Positions 1 to 8,229 are shown, counted from the first letter of the stretch. The stretch: 64,000 nucleotides of DNA from CAUZJF01 sp965248605 (GCA_965248605.1 CBDFJV010000007.1:1178001-1242000); one strand, 5' to 3'. Notes: generated by a model from the sequence alone, not told the origin. Made by a program: numbers and translations.

Positions 1-370
1 TGATGGCAACGATCCCTCCGGCGTCGAGAATCGAGTCGATGTTAGCCTGAAAGGTCGGTAGCACACCGTCGACGAGGATCGGTTCGACCTCGCGCGATAT
101 ACCTACTGCGCCGAGATGGATCGGCACCCTCCGACCATCCTCTTCTACCACGGTTGCGCCCACCTCTTCGCCAGGTATCATTAGAGGCCGCTTGAACCGA
201 CGCTTGCCTTCGCCGTATTCGAAGACGTGGCGGTGGTTATGCTCGCTAAGGACGAGGAAATCGTAGCCGTGACGCCGATACCAGCTTACGACTCCCTCAG
301 GATCGGCGTCGCCGCCGGCGATGTTGCTGTGGGTGTGGATGTTGCCCTTGAACCACTTTAGTTTGGGCAC
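1..370 (-). CDS. PHP-domain metal-dependent phosphoesterase (partial, runs off the left edge)
   Basis: Only the first 123 codons lie in the window. The frame opens with GTG at 370, 5 nt after an AGGAGG-like site (rc of 376-380). The N-terminus reads KGNIHTHSN and continues LVLSEHNH and LMIPGEE, the His/Asp metal-ligand motifs of the PHP superfamily, which hydrolyses phosphoesters with a di- or trinuclear metal centre. It is closely similar to the complete gene at 522-1451 over its whole visible length, so the two form a tandem paralogous pair. The substrate cannot be told from sequence. The start is chosen because of the ribosome binding site and the alignment with the paralogue. Confidence 0.8.
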   Translation of the reverse strand, partial: MPKLKWFKGNIHTHSNIAGGDADPEGVVSWYRRHGYDFLVLSEHNHRHVFEYGEGKRRFKRPLMIPGEEVGATVVEEDGRRVPIHLGAVGISREVEPILVDGVLPTFQANIDSILDAGGIVAI

Positions 371-521
371 CTGTTCCTCCGAAAAACGCTGTCATTCCGA
401 ATAGTGGGGAATCTAAGAGACGTCGTTAGCGGACCGGGTCTTCTACTGGATGCGGGTCGCCGGATTCCTCGATCCCCTCGCGTCCAGCATGGTTTTCATC
501 GCCTGAAAGCCGCTCGTCCCG

Positions 522-1451
522 TCAGCTGGACAGGAAGACAGGCTGCGTCCACGCCCTTTCCCACGGAGATGAGCTCCTGACCGTGGCGCGGACGTAGCCC
601 TCGTCACCCCTAGGTTTGTAGCTTGGCTCAAGGCCGTCCTCTTTGGCCAGCACGGTGCCCTCTCGGCCGATGAACCATGTCTGGTAGACGAGATCGCGCC
701 ACTGCTCTATTCGAAGCGAGACCGACTCGGGAGACGCGTCTACGTCCTCAAGCACTATGCCTGTCGATGCGTAGAACTCTCCGGCCGCGATGGCGTTAAC
801 AATCGCGTCGCTGGAGAAATCGGTTGAACGCACCATAAGCCAGCCCCTGCCGGGATTGCTTTTCTTGGGGTGGAAGTCGTGGTAGTTGTGCGAGTCGTCG
901 GTGGCCGCTCCGAAGATAACGCGATTGGCGCTCAGGACACCGTCCCATATTTCCTCACCGCTGGACTTGCCAGGGCCGCCGTCGCTGTTGGTCCCAGGGT
1001 GGCCGTTGAACACCTCAACGAGGCTGGCGCCTTTCACCTGTCGAAGCTCGTGATGATCGAAGGCCCACTTGTAGTTCGGGTGGTTGATCGACGCGATTCC
1101 CCCGGCGTCGAGGATTGCGTCAACGTTGGCCTGAATCGTCGAGACGACCTGGCCAGTATCGAAAGGCTCGATCACTCTGGAGATGCCGATTCCGCCGATG
1201 TGGATGGGGACGCTGCGTCCGTCGGCCTGGACCGACGCCGAGATCTCCTCGCCGGGTATCATCAGCGGCTTCTTGTAGCGTCTTCGCCCCTCGGCGTACT
1301 CGAAGAGCGTCAGGTGGTTGTGGTCGCTGAGTACCAGGAAGTCGTAGCCGTGTTGACGAAACCACCGGACTACTTTTTCCGGCGTCTCGTCGCCGTCGGA
1401 CTCGGTAGTGTGAGTGTGGATGTTCCCTTTGTACCACTTGGCTTTGGCCAT
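522..1451 (-). CDS. PHP-domain metal-dependent phosphoesterase
   Basis: A complete 309-aa protein starting ATG at 1451, preceded by GAGGAAA. The N-terminal HTHTTESDG, the LSDHNH motif near residue 40, LMIPGEE near 65, an INHPNY segment near 120 and a C-terminal DDSH form the ordered His/Asp/Glu metal ligands of the PHP superfamily (polymerase and histidinol phosphatase family). There is no signal peptide, so it is probably cytoplasmic. It is the paralogue of the partial gene to its left on the same strand (about 150 bp gap), which suggests local duplication. The family includes 5'-3' exonucleases, nucleoside phosphate phosphatases and carbohydrate-associated phosphoesterases; I cannot choose among these. 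Confidence 0.8.
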   Translation of the reverse strand: MAKAKWYKGNIHTHTTESDGDETPEKVVRWFRQHGYDFLVLSDHNHLTLFEYAEGRRRYKKPLMIPGEEISASVQADGRSVPIHIGGIGISRVIEPFDTGQVVSTIQANVDAILDAGGIASINHPNYKWAFDHHELRQVKGASLVEVFNGHPGTNSDGGPGKSSGEEIWDGVLSANRVIFGAATDDSHNYHDFHPKKSNPGRGWLMVRSTDFSSDAIVNAIAAGEFYASTGIVLEDVDASPESVSLRIEQWRDLVYQTWFIGREGTVLAKEDGLEPSYKPRGDEGYVRATVRSSSPWERAWTQPVFLSS

Positions 1452-1566
1452 GAGCGCGTTTCCTCGGTTGCTTGGATCCGACCGACGGGATTATATCTCA
1501 AGTCGTCAGAAGGCCCGTGGGACGATGGCACGCCGGACGACGTTGGGAGCCACGCCGAGACCGCCG

Positions 1567-2262
1567 CTAGCGTTGGGAATCGTCGGCCTTAATCGCGTCG
1601 ATGACCTTGATTATCTGCTCGGTGGTTGGACGGTCTGAGATGCTCTCGCCTACGTACGAAGACCTGACCGTCCCATCGTTCCAGATCACGAAAACGGCGG
1701 GCGCCGAGACCCCATCGCCTAACAAATTGAAGACACCGTATGCACGGGTCACGGTGGTGTTGCTATCCGCCAGTATCGGGTAGTCAGCACCGACGTGGAC
1801 TGCCATATCCACGGCGTCCTGTGGCTGGTCGGTGCTGATCGTCATCAAGCCGACGTTCCGCTTGGTGAACTCAGTGTATTCCCGCTGCAGCTCGCCGAGC
1901 TGCACCCTACAGATGCTTCAGAAGAAGCCGCGGTAGAAGACGAGCACGACGGCCGTATGCTCCTTCAACAACTCAGAGAGCACAACGTCCTCGCCATCGT
2001 GGTCTTTGAGGGAGAAATCGAGCTCAGGCGGAAGCCCTGATGGCTCGTCCTCGGATGCCTCGGCCATGGGTGAAGGAGATGGGGTCGGCGGTGCTGTTTC
2101 GAACGGCGTAGGGGACGGCGTCGGCTCCACGAACGCTGTTTGCGGTTCAGTCGCGGTCGGCGAGGCCTGGGACGCCGGTGTTGACGTACAACCGGCGAGC
2201 AGGCTAATGGATACAAGCGTTGAAAAAGCGAGAAACCGACCTCGCTTGAGCCGAATCTGCAT
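1567..2262 (-). CDS. Peroxiredoxin/AhpC-TSA-like lipoprotein, candidate selenoprotein with in-frame UGA
   Basis: A 231-codon frame is interrupted only by UGA at 1920-1918. The N-terminus is a signal peptide with lipobox LLAGC (Cys25), followed by a Pro/Ser/Thr-rich linker (about 30-70) and a thioredoxin-fold domain. At the active site the sequence reads VFYRGFF-U-SIC-RVQLGEL. Related peroxiredoxin-like proteins have Cys at the U position of a CxxC motif, so UGA most probably encodes selenocysteine (residue 115, resolving Cys118). The same frame continues with family-like sequence (MTISTDQPQ, DYPILAD, PAVFVIWNDG). A hairpin follows the UGA at 1903-1887. A plain nonsense mutation is the alternative, but the exact placement at the catalytic Cys argues against it. 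It would be anchored to the outer face of the membrane and reduce peroxides or disulfides. Confidence 0.75.
1887..1903 (-). promoter_or_regulatory. Candidate bacterial SECIS hairpin
   Basis: Immediately downstream of the in-frame UGA the minus strand has a perfect 7-bp stem, GCAGCTC paired with GAGCTGC, closing a GGC loop. The loop begins 22 nt after the UGA and starts with G. Both facts agree with known constraints on bacterial SECIS elements (apical loop roughly 16-37 nt after UGA, with G among the first loop bases). No folding program was run, and the hairpin is inside the coding sequence, as expected in bacteria. Confidence 0.5.
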
Positions 2263-2366
2263 GACTCAACTATACATGAGGGCGTAAGCTCACGACGCAA
2301 CTCCGTTTGACGGGCATCTTGCCCGCTCTTACCATGTCCCACACTTGACGTGAGGGTGCTGAGTAC

Positions 2367-3485
2367 GTGCTAGCCAAGTCGCAAACATGCGCCGTAGTCG
2401 GGCTCGACGGGTACATCGTCGAGGTCGAAGTCGACATCTCGCCGGGCCTGCCTTCATTCACCATCGTCGGGCTGCCAGACACGGCGGTCCAGGAGGCGAG
2501 GGAGCGGGTCCGCGCCGCCATCCGTAACTCGGGGCACGAGTTCCCCATGCGCCGTATCACGGTGAGTCTAGCGCCCGCCGATCTGCGCAAAGCCGGCCCA
2601 GCCTACGACCTACCCATCGCTATGGCAATTCTGCTTAGCACAAGCCAGGTCCCCGCGATTCCGGACTCCTCGCTCTTTCTTGGCGAGCTGTCGTTGGATG
2701 GCGGCGTGCGTCACACGAACGGCATTCTTCCGATGGTGGCGGTCGCCAAGGACGGTGGCTTTGCGACCGTGTTCGTTCCTTCTGAGGATGCTCCGGAAGC
2801 GGCGCTGGTCGAGGGGATCGAGATATTCCCGGTCGAGAGCCTGACTGCCGTCGCCGCTTACTTCAGGGAAGAGTCGACGATACAGCCGATCCAAGGAGGC
2901 GACGGCGCCAGTCCGTCGGGGGACCAGGCAGACGGCGCTCAGGGTACTAGGCCACCGACCGGTGGCGTGGACATGGCCGACATCAGAGGACACGAGCACG
3001 CGAAGCGGGCGCTCGAGGTTGCCGCCGCTGGCGGGCACAACGTCCTCATGTCGGGCCCCCCCGGCAGCGGCAAAACGCTGCTGGCGCGGACGTTACCGTC
3101 AATCTTACCGGTCCTCACCCGCGACGAGGCTCTCGACGTTACGAAGATATACAGCGTCGGAGGGCTGCTGCCGTCGAATTCGCCACTGATCGGCGAGCGT
3201 CCATTCCGCGCTCCCCACTACACGATCTCCAACGCGGGGCTCGTCGGTGGAGGGCGTCAGCCGCGACCGGGCGAGATCACGCTGAGCCATCGCGGGGTAC
3301 TTTTCCTGGACGAACTGCCGGAGTTCGGGCACACCCTCTTGGAGGTGTTGCGCCAACCTCTCGAGGACAAGGTCGTGACTATAAGCCGCGCTCAAGGCAC
3401 GATGACCTTTCCGGCCAACTTCATGCTCGTCGGCGCGATGAATCCGTGCAGTGGCGAAGAGGTGATCGGCCTGAAGTCAGTCTAG
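2367..3485 (+). pseudogene. comM: ComM/YifB-type Mg-chelatase-like AAA+ protein, 3'-truncated
   Basis: Starts GTG at 2367 (MLAKSQTCAVVGLDG). The N-terminal Lon-protease-like S5 domain (1-165) is followed by the ChlI-type AAA domain with Walker A GPPGSGKTLLAR near residue 230 and Walker B HRGVLFLDELPEF near 310. Intact homologues are about 500 aa and continue past GAMNPC into a Cys-rich segment and a DRIDIHVEV stretch. Here the family sequence stops right after GAMNPC (about 3455), and an unrelated tail ends at 3485, so about 130 C-terminal residues are lost. ComM is a branch-migration helicase used in natural transformation, and the gene is a known insertion hotspot for genomic islands in Acinetobacter. 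The break marks the left edge of the less GC-rich island to the right. The missing 3' part is not found elsewhere in the window. Confidence 0.75.
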
Positions 3486-3692
3486 GTATTTCCTACGCAA
3501 TCCGCCAAAAACTGCGTAATCCGGCAGCCGGGAGCTTCGTATTCCAAGGGTTGATTTTGACCGATGCGCAGGTGAAGCGTCTGTGGTAGAGATTAGTTGA
3601 CACTACAGCCGCTGACTCTCTAGGCCCGAGGCCGACCCGTGCGACCAATATCGGGTCGTGAGCCGATCCGGCCACCGATTCAAGGGGAAGAC
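3486..3692. other. Junction region without a convincing gene
   Basis: This follows the truncated comM gene. A short plus-strand stretch (about 3550-3640) reads LTDAQVKRLW, which faintly resembles the start of some transposases, but a stop codon interrupts it at once. I see no complete gene or clear mobile-element end. Confidence 0.3.
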
Positions 3693-4010
3693 ATGGCACA
3701 GCTTGGTCGCGAGTACATTGACTCGCACCGTGGTGGCGTTCAGTTGTTCGAGTCTGTTGGGCGTGCCTTGACGGATGCAACGTTGGGAGCGGCGGCCGAT
3801 AAACTGGACGAAGCGCAACTAGGCGAAGGTCGGGCCCTAGTGGCGCCCGCTACCGTGCGAGTCCGGCCGGTCTCTTTGGGGATATATGCTTGCATTCCAA
3901 TCTATTGGGTTGTGAGTGGGGTCCAGGTCTGCAAATCGGTGCACGGGGAGACCGCCCGAACCGTACAAGACCGAGTTGTCGCGGCGGTTCGTGGCGCCGG
4001 TGGGGACTAG
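3693..4010 (+). CDS. Small hypothetical protein
   Basis: ATG at 3693 is preceded by AGGGGAAGAC, a plausible ribosome binding site, and gives 105 aa beginning MAQLGREYIDSHRGG. The C-terminal third has a hydrophobic stretch with two Cys (IYACIPIYWVVSGVQVCKS). I do not recognise a family. It lies between the comM break and the RiPP promoter on the same strand, so it might be part of the island cargo or even a second peptide substrate, but nothing proves that it is expressed. The region after it to 4421 shows no further gene. Confidence 0.3.
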   Translation: MAQLGREYIDSHRGGVQLFESVGRALTDATLGAAADKLDEAQLGEGRALVAPATVRVRPVSLGIYACIPIYWVVSGVQVCKSVHGETARTVQDRVVAAVRGAGGD

Positions 4011-4421
4011 CTAGGTCTATGCGACACTGATTCGAAGAGTTGATGACACCGGAAACTGGGAATAAGAACTGGGGGCGTACGGCGCGATCGGGGCCGTTGA
4101 ACGCCGGATTGAAGGCCTGACGGGCTATTAAGACGGAGCGGTAGCGAGAAGAACTCGAGGAACTCAAACAATAACCCGTTGAGCGCTCAGCATCGGTTCG
4201 CACCCCAGCAGGTGTTCTCCGACAGCGCACGAGCCGGGTGTTCAGCCGCCGGCTCCGGGTTGGCACCGTCCCTTGAAGCTGTCAACTCGAAAACGTCATC
4301 AAACACGCGCCTAGCGTCCGCCTCGCTGGACAAGAAGTAAGTTCTGTATCTGGTGTACTTGGCGACAACCGCGGCCGCCTGTAGTGTTAACCAGACCTAT
4401 AACACCCTTCAAAGCATCGGG

Positions 4422-4450
4422 TTGACATCGGCGAGACTCTATGCTAGCGT
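4422..4450 (+). promoter_or_regulatory. Promoter of the RiPP operon
   Basis: A perfect -35 hexamer TTGACA (4422-4427), a 17-bp spacer and TAGCGT (4445-4450) as -10, a pattern common for sigma-70 promoters in GC-rich bacteria. Transcription would begin near 4457, about 15 nt before the first codon of the RNHCP gene. No other strong promoter is evident before the precursor gene, so both are probably co-transcribed. Confidence 0.6.
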
Positions 4451-4471
4451 GAGCCCCACTCCCGAAGCCCC

Positions 4472-4813
4472 TTGTCGAACAAAGTGGGTATCAGTTTTCA
4501 AAAACGTGTCGAAGACTTTAAGTGTACTCAATGCAGTGTATGGGTAAGCGGAAACGGGTTCACGAACCATTGCCCTGAATGCTTGTGGAGCAAACATGTT
4601 GATTTGTTCCCGGGCGACCGAGCGGAGTCTTGTAACGGCGCGATGGAACCCATTGCTGTGCATAGCTCTGGCTCCGAATACGTCATACTACACAAGTGCA
4701 TGGGCTGTTTAGCCGTTAGGAGAAACAAAGTAGGAAAAGCGGACAATTGGAGCGCACTTACGGAAGTAGCCGAAAGGGTTGGGTACGGATCTAAAAGGAG
4801 GCGTCATGCTTGA
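4472..4813 (+). CDS. RNHCP-domain zinc-binding protein
   Basis: A 113-aa protein starting TTG at 4472. It carries the RNHCP family signature in order: FKCTQC (residues 16-21), GNGFTNHCPECLWSKHVD (about 28-45), PGDRAESC (about 47-54) and HKCMGC (about 74-79). The Cys/His pairs should bind zinc. The family's function is unknown to me; some members carry the TNHCP variant seen here. The stop at 4811-4813 overlaps the precursor-peptide start at 4806, so the two are translationally coupled, which makes this small protein the first gene of the RiPP operon. There is no good Shine-Dalgarno site before the TTG; GTG at 4484 is an alternative start. Confidence 0.75.
   Translation: MSNKVGISFQKRVEDFKCTQCSVWVSGNGFTNHCPECLWSKHVDLFPGDRAESCNGAMEPIAVHSSGSEYVILHKCMGCLAVRRNKVGKADNWSALTEVAERVGYGSKRRRHA
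4796..4801 (+). promoter_or_regulatory. Ribosome binding site fixing the precursor start
   Basis: A perfect AGGAGG ends 4 nt before ATG 4806 inside the 3' end of the RNHCP gene. It selects MLDNRN as the precursor start rather than the in-frame upstream ATG at 4779. Confidence 0.7.
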
Positions 4814-5021
4814 CAATAGGAACGAGGAACATCAGTCGATGGACACCGAATCAGAGGTGTTGCAGCAACTGCAAGGTTTGCTAGTAGACTTCGAGCCGAT
4901 TGTAGAGGAAGACTTCTCGACCGTCGGTGACGCGACTGACATCCTGCTCGGGCGGTGCCCGCCGTGTACTCGGTGCAAGGTGACCCCCGAACCAGAAGAA
5001 GTGGTCAAGATCGCCACATAA
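4806..5021 (+). CDS. RiPP precursor peptide (candidate)
   Basis: A 71-aa peptide starting MLDNRNEEHQ with a perfect AGGAGG just upstream. Residues 1-49 form an acidic, helix-prone leader (SEVLQQLQGLLVDFEPIVEE, then ending TDILLG). Residues 50-71 form a candidate core beginning GRCPPCTRCK and ending VVKIAT. The core has three Cys in CxxCxxC spacing (C51, C54, C57), two Arg (R50, R56), two Lys and a Pro/Glu-rich tail. It sits directly before a radical SAM/SPASM enzyme and a ureohydrolase, so Cys could be thioether donors and Arg substrates for conversion to ornithine. The core has no Asp or Asn, so the PIMT-type enzyme downstream would need Asp42 or Asp45 near the presumed cleavage site. The leader/core boundary is a guess. 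Confidence 0.7.
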   Translation: MLDNRNEEHQSMDTESEVLQQLQGLLVDFEPIVEEDFSTVGDATDILLGRCPPCTRCKVTPEPEEVVKIAT

Positions 5022-5179
5022 CCCGGGTGCCTGAAGTGGCAACTGGATAGGTTGATCGCTAGCTGCTGATGAGGCCCACCGCTGTTTATTGAGTCGTGGC
5101 TGGAATTGTTGACGGAGGCGTGTGGCGGTGGACACGCAACTCTGCCGCACCTATATGATGGCTCTCTGAGGCAACCGAA

Positions 5180-6526
5180 ATGGCACTTGAAACGGATCGC
5201 TTAAAACTGTCGCCGAACGTCTCCTTCGTCATAGACGCGAATGGCACGGCTGCAACGTTGTTCCATCGCGAGCAACGGCGCCAATTCTTCCTCAACAAGT
5301 CTGCTCTTGGTACGACCTTGGCGCTGGATCGTGGCGTAAGCTTAGGTCGGTTGATCAGCGCAGCCGGGGGAGAGCAGAAGGACTCAGTCGCATCGTCGCT
5401 CCTGGCTATCGTAAACGATCTGGCTGCCAAGGGGCTACTGGTGCCAGAAGATGGGACGGAGGGTCCTCGTGCAAAAGTCAGGCAAGAGCGTACGACGCCG
5501 GCGCTCAGGAACTTGCAGGTCGAAGTGACGAGGCGATGCAATCTGCGATGTAAACACTGCTATCTCACGGACTATAGCGGAAAGGACGAGTTTACAACAG
5601 AGGAACTACTCGACCTGATCAAGCAAGCGGCTGAGCTCGGAGTTAGCTCATTTGACGTCACCGGAGGCGAACCTCTGGTCCGGAAGGACATAAAATCGAT
5701 TCTGACGGCTATCTACCAGAATGGTATGTATGGCAAGCTTTACACGAACGGAATGCTTTTAGACGATGACTTTATAAGATTCCTCCAGGACCTGAATATC
5801 GAGGCGGTCAAGATCAGTCTCGATGGCGTTAGGCCTCAAACTCATGATGAATTTCGTAGGGCGAAGAACGGTTATGCGCGCACCGTTCCGAACATAAAGA
5901 AGCTTCGCGACTTGGGAATTCCGGTTGAAGTGGGCACAGTGATCACAAGCGCCAATGTCGGCGAGGCTCCAGAGCTAATCGAATTCATCAAGAACGATCT
6001 TGGGGTTCGTTACAACATCGACAGCTTCATACCCATCGGCCAAGGCGCCCCGAACTCGAATCTGCTAGTCAGCGACGAACAGTACATAGATATCGTCAAG
6101 AACGAGTTCACCGATGAAATGGTCAAGGGGGTCGAAGCAGCCCATCCAGCCGAACCAGAGTTTTACTGTGGCGCTGGCAACAGTTTTGTTTTTATCACCA
6201 ACCGGGGTCTTGTGAAGTTTTGCCCGACGATGCCCGATGAATTCAGCGGAGGCAGTTTGCGGCAAGCTAGTCTGTCTGACATCTGGACTAAAGGACCCGT
6301 CTTCAAAGAGTATGAATACGTCAACTGCAAGTTTTACGATTCGTGCCCTCACGCGCGGGTTTGCAAAGGGGGATGTCGGAGTCGTAGCTTAATGAGATAT
6401 GACGGGATGACTGAACCAGACCTGCAGATGTGTAAGCTGTTCTATTCAATAACAGGTGTTAAGTCGCCAGGGCTGTTGGAGCACGAGGCCCGGGCCGCTG
6501 CTCCGTCTCCGGTCGAAGTATCCTGA
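5180..6526 (+). CDS. Radical SAM/SPASM peptide maturase with RRE-like N-terminus
   Basis: 448 aa, ATG at 5180. Residues 8-90 look like a PqqD-type RiPP recognition element (RRFF-LNKSA pattern, ending AAKGLLV). The radical SAM motif CNLRCKHC (C120, C124, C127) is followed by TGGEP (161-165). The C-terminal SPASM domain has seven Cys (330, 348, 383, 389, 395, 399, 418) in the order expected for two auxiliary [4Fe-4S] clusters. Relatives such as PqqE, AlbA and MftC modify ribosomal peptides by radical chemistry. Likely reactions here are thioether or C-C cross-links at the Cys-rich core of the adjacent precursor (158 bp upstream). The exact bond cannot be read from sequence. Confidence 0.85.
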   Translation: MALETDRLKLSPNVSFVIDANGTAATLFHREQRRQFFLNKSALGTTLALDRGVSLGRLISAAGGEQKDSVASSLLAIVNDLAAKGLLVPEDGTEGPRAKVRQERTTPALRNLQVEVTRRCNLRCKHCYLTDYSGKDEFTTEELLDLIKQAAELGVSSFDVTGGEPLVRKDIKSILTAIYQNGMYGKLYTNGMLLDDDFIRFLQDLNIEAVKISLDGVRPQTHDEFRRAKNGYARTVPNIKKLRDLGIPVEVGTVITSANVGEAPELIEFIKNDLGVRYNIDSFIPIGQGAPNSNLLVSDEQYIDIVKNEFTDEMVKGVEAAHPAEPEFYCGAGNSFVFITNRGLVKFCPTMPDEFSGGSLRQASLSDIWTKGPVFKEYEYVNCKFYDSCPHARVCKGGCRSRSLMRYDGMTEPDLQMCKLFYSITGVKSPGLLEHEARAAAPSPVEVS

Positions 6527-6595
6527 CCCCCGCCTCGCTGTCGGCGTAACCCCGGATTCGCACTCTCTGGTCTTCGAAGGCTGGTAGTTACTTCG

Positions 6596-7420
6596 TTGTA
6601 CGAATTGCCCTTGGTACAGCTCGCGGATCTCGTTGTCGATCACAAATACGTCATGGTCGGCGTAGCGTACGACGGGGGATCTCGTTTTCCTGGCTGTCGT
6701 GCGGCGCCTGGCGCGGTTCTTAGTTGGCTTAACGACCGGCAACCGAAAACACTGCGAGAAATCAAGCCCCTGTGCTCAATTCCGGTTGTCAATCAAGGAT
6801 CTGAAGCCGCCCTGACACTGGTTCGCGAATATACGGCCAACGTGCTCCGTAACGATGCGAACCTGCTCTTGTTAGGTGGAGATCATAGCATTTCCGCAGC
6901 TGCGGTTGACGCACTGTCCTCAGTTGCTGGGGCGATTGATGTTTTGGTTTTCGACGCTCATCATGACTTAGGTGAGCTGAGCGTGTTACGGAATTGGAAC
7001 GTTATTCGACACATCGGGGCAGTCGCGGAGCAGGTTTTGGTTGTGGGTACGAGGGATGACATCAGAGAGCTTGGCGCGGTCCCCACAAACATTCGTTCGA
7101 TTCCCGTCGACCGCCTTGAAGATCCAGAAACCAACGAAGCCTTAGCAGGACTATGTCGGGAGGCGGCGGACAGACCGCTCTATATTTCGATTGACTTGGA
7201 TGTCTTGGATCCGAGCGTGTTTCCAGGAGTATCATATCCAGAGCCCGGAGGCCTAACGTTCCGAGAGTTCAAGACCCTGCTCAGCTACATTTTGGCTAGA
7301 AGGAAACCCGCAGTAGTCGACCTCATGGAGTTCAATCCGTTGGTATCTGCTGAGCCATCTGCGGCTGTCATCGGTTCCGTACTTCGGCTAATCGATCAGG
7401 AGTGGGCAGGTGGAGAGTAG
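6596..7420 (+). CDS. Arginase/ureohydrolase-family enzyme, probable peptide arginase
   Basis: 274 aa from TTG 6596 (ATG 6653 is the alternative). All Mn-binding motifs of the ureohydrolase fold are present: GGDHS (94-98), DAHHD (120-124), SIDLDVLDPS (D200, D202) and a Glu in DLMEFNP (E245). It may be a free arginase or agmatinase, but it lies 69 bp after the radical SAM gene and overlaps the RRE-GNAT gene by 11 bp. That context fits the peptide arginases (OspR type) that hydrolyse Arg side chains in RiPP precursors to ornithine. The candidate core has Arg50 and Arg56. The N-terminal half is somewhat shorter than in metabolic arginases. Substrate assignment is inference from context. Confidence 0.8.
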   Translation: MYELPLVQLADLVVDHKYVMVGVAYDGGSRFPGCRAAPGAVLSWLNDRQPKTLREIKPLCSIPVVNQGSEAALTLVREYTANVLRNDANLLLLGGDHSISAAAVDALSSVAGAIDVLVFDAHHDLGELSVLRNWNVIRHIGAVAEQVLVVGTRDDIRELGAVPTNIRSIPVDRLEDPETNEALAGLCREAADRPLYISIDLDVLDPSVFPGVSYPEPGGLTFREFKTLLSYILARRKPAVVDLMEFNPLVSAEPSAAVIGSVLRLIDQEWAGGE

Positions 7421-8144
7421 TTTCTTTCGAAAGGGTGACGTCGTTGAGTTTGGCGAGTATTCGGGAGGGATGATTTGGAACCGAGGTAGGGTTTTTACAC
7501 TTAACGAAACCGCTTACTGGATTCTGTCGAACCTCGACCGGCTGCCGATCGGCTCGCTGCCCCAGGAAGCTACAGCTGTGCTCGACAGATTGATGAACCT
7601 AGGTTTGATCGAGGACGCTAGCGACTCAGACTCAGAGAAGAAGATTGTGGTGGTCCGGTTCGCGACGGTCAAAGATGCGAAGGCGATTGACGACCTGTTG
7701 CGAGAACTTCATCAACTGGAGCGGCAGTTCGATCGGGACCCTGTTTCGCCGAAATCAACTCTCGGGCCCGACTTCGATGGGTCGCGAAAGTCAATCATGC
7801 TTCAGGCGATCAAGGGCGGCCCTTGGATTGTGGGCGTCGCAACGGTCGGCGAGCGAATAGTGGGGGTGTGTAGGGGTTGGACGCACGATTATTCGAAAGA
7901 TCAGGCCTGGCTCGGCCAGTTGTTCGTGAGCCCCATGTTTCGACGCAGAGGCTACGGCAAACGGTTGGTCCGTTGGTTCGCCACGGAATGCAAATCTTCA
8001 GGTGTCGACACGATCGTGATTCCTATCCTCCATGAAAACCGTGACGCCGCTCGATACTTTAGGTCACTTGGTGCAACTGATTCTATTGTCGAATACGAAG
8101 TCGGCGTGGAGGAGATTTTCAGCAGGACCCCGACTCCCTCTTGA
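7410..8144 (+). CDS. RRE (PqqD-like)-GNAT acyltransferase fusion
   Basis: 244 aa, GTG at 7410 inside the end of the arginase gene. Residues 1-70 match the PqqD-like RRE pattern (NRGRVFTLNETAYWILSNL, then MNLGLIE). Residues 79-235 are a GNAT fold with the acyl-CoA pyrophosphate-binding motif RRRGYGKRL (178-186) after the LGQLFVSP strand. A substrate-recognition domain fused to an N-acyltransferase strongly suggests acylation of the leader-bound peptide. Known GNAT maturases of fatty-acylated RiPPs (selidamides) acylate Lys or ornithine side chains. Here the partner genes would supply ornithine (arginase) and the acyl donor (ligase plus ACP). Donor chain and site are unknown. Confidence 0.8.
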   Translation: MESSFFRKGDVVEFGEYSGGMIWNRGRVFTLNETAYWILSNLDRLPIGSLPQEATAVLDRLMNLGLIEDASDSDSEKKIVVVRFATVKDAKAIDDLLRELHQLERQFDRDPVSPKSTLGPDFDGSRKSIMLQAIKGGPWIVGVATVGERIVGVCRGWTHDYSKDQAWLGQLFVSPMFRRRGYGKRLVRWFATECKSSGVDTIVIPILHENRDAARYFRSLGATDSIVEYEVGVEEIFSRTPTPS

Positions 8145-8229
8145 TCTCCTATACGCTGCACTGCTGAAGTCCTCCCAATTGGCAATCCGTTAGTAGTAAT
8201 CATGGCCTGTGGTTTTGGCAAGGTTCTAG

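Noticed and set aside
1918..1920. Simple nonsense mutation in the peroxiredoxin-like gene
   Set aside because: The UGA replaces exactly the catalytic Cys of a CxxC motif, the frame is otherwise intact, and a SECIS-like hairpin follows; selenocysteine is the better explanation, though not proved.
3550..3640. Transposase-like start LTDAQVKRLW
   Set aside because: Too short, followed at once by a stop, and with no second motif to support it.
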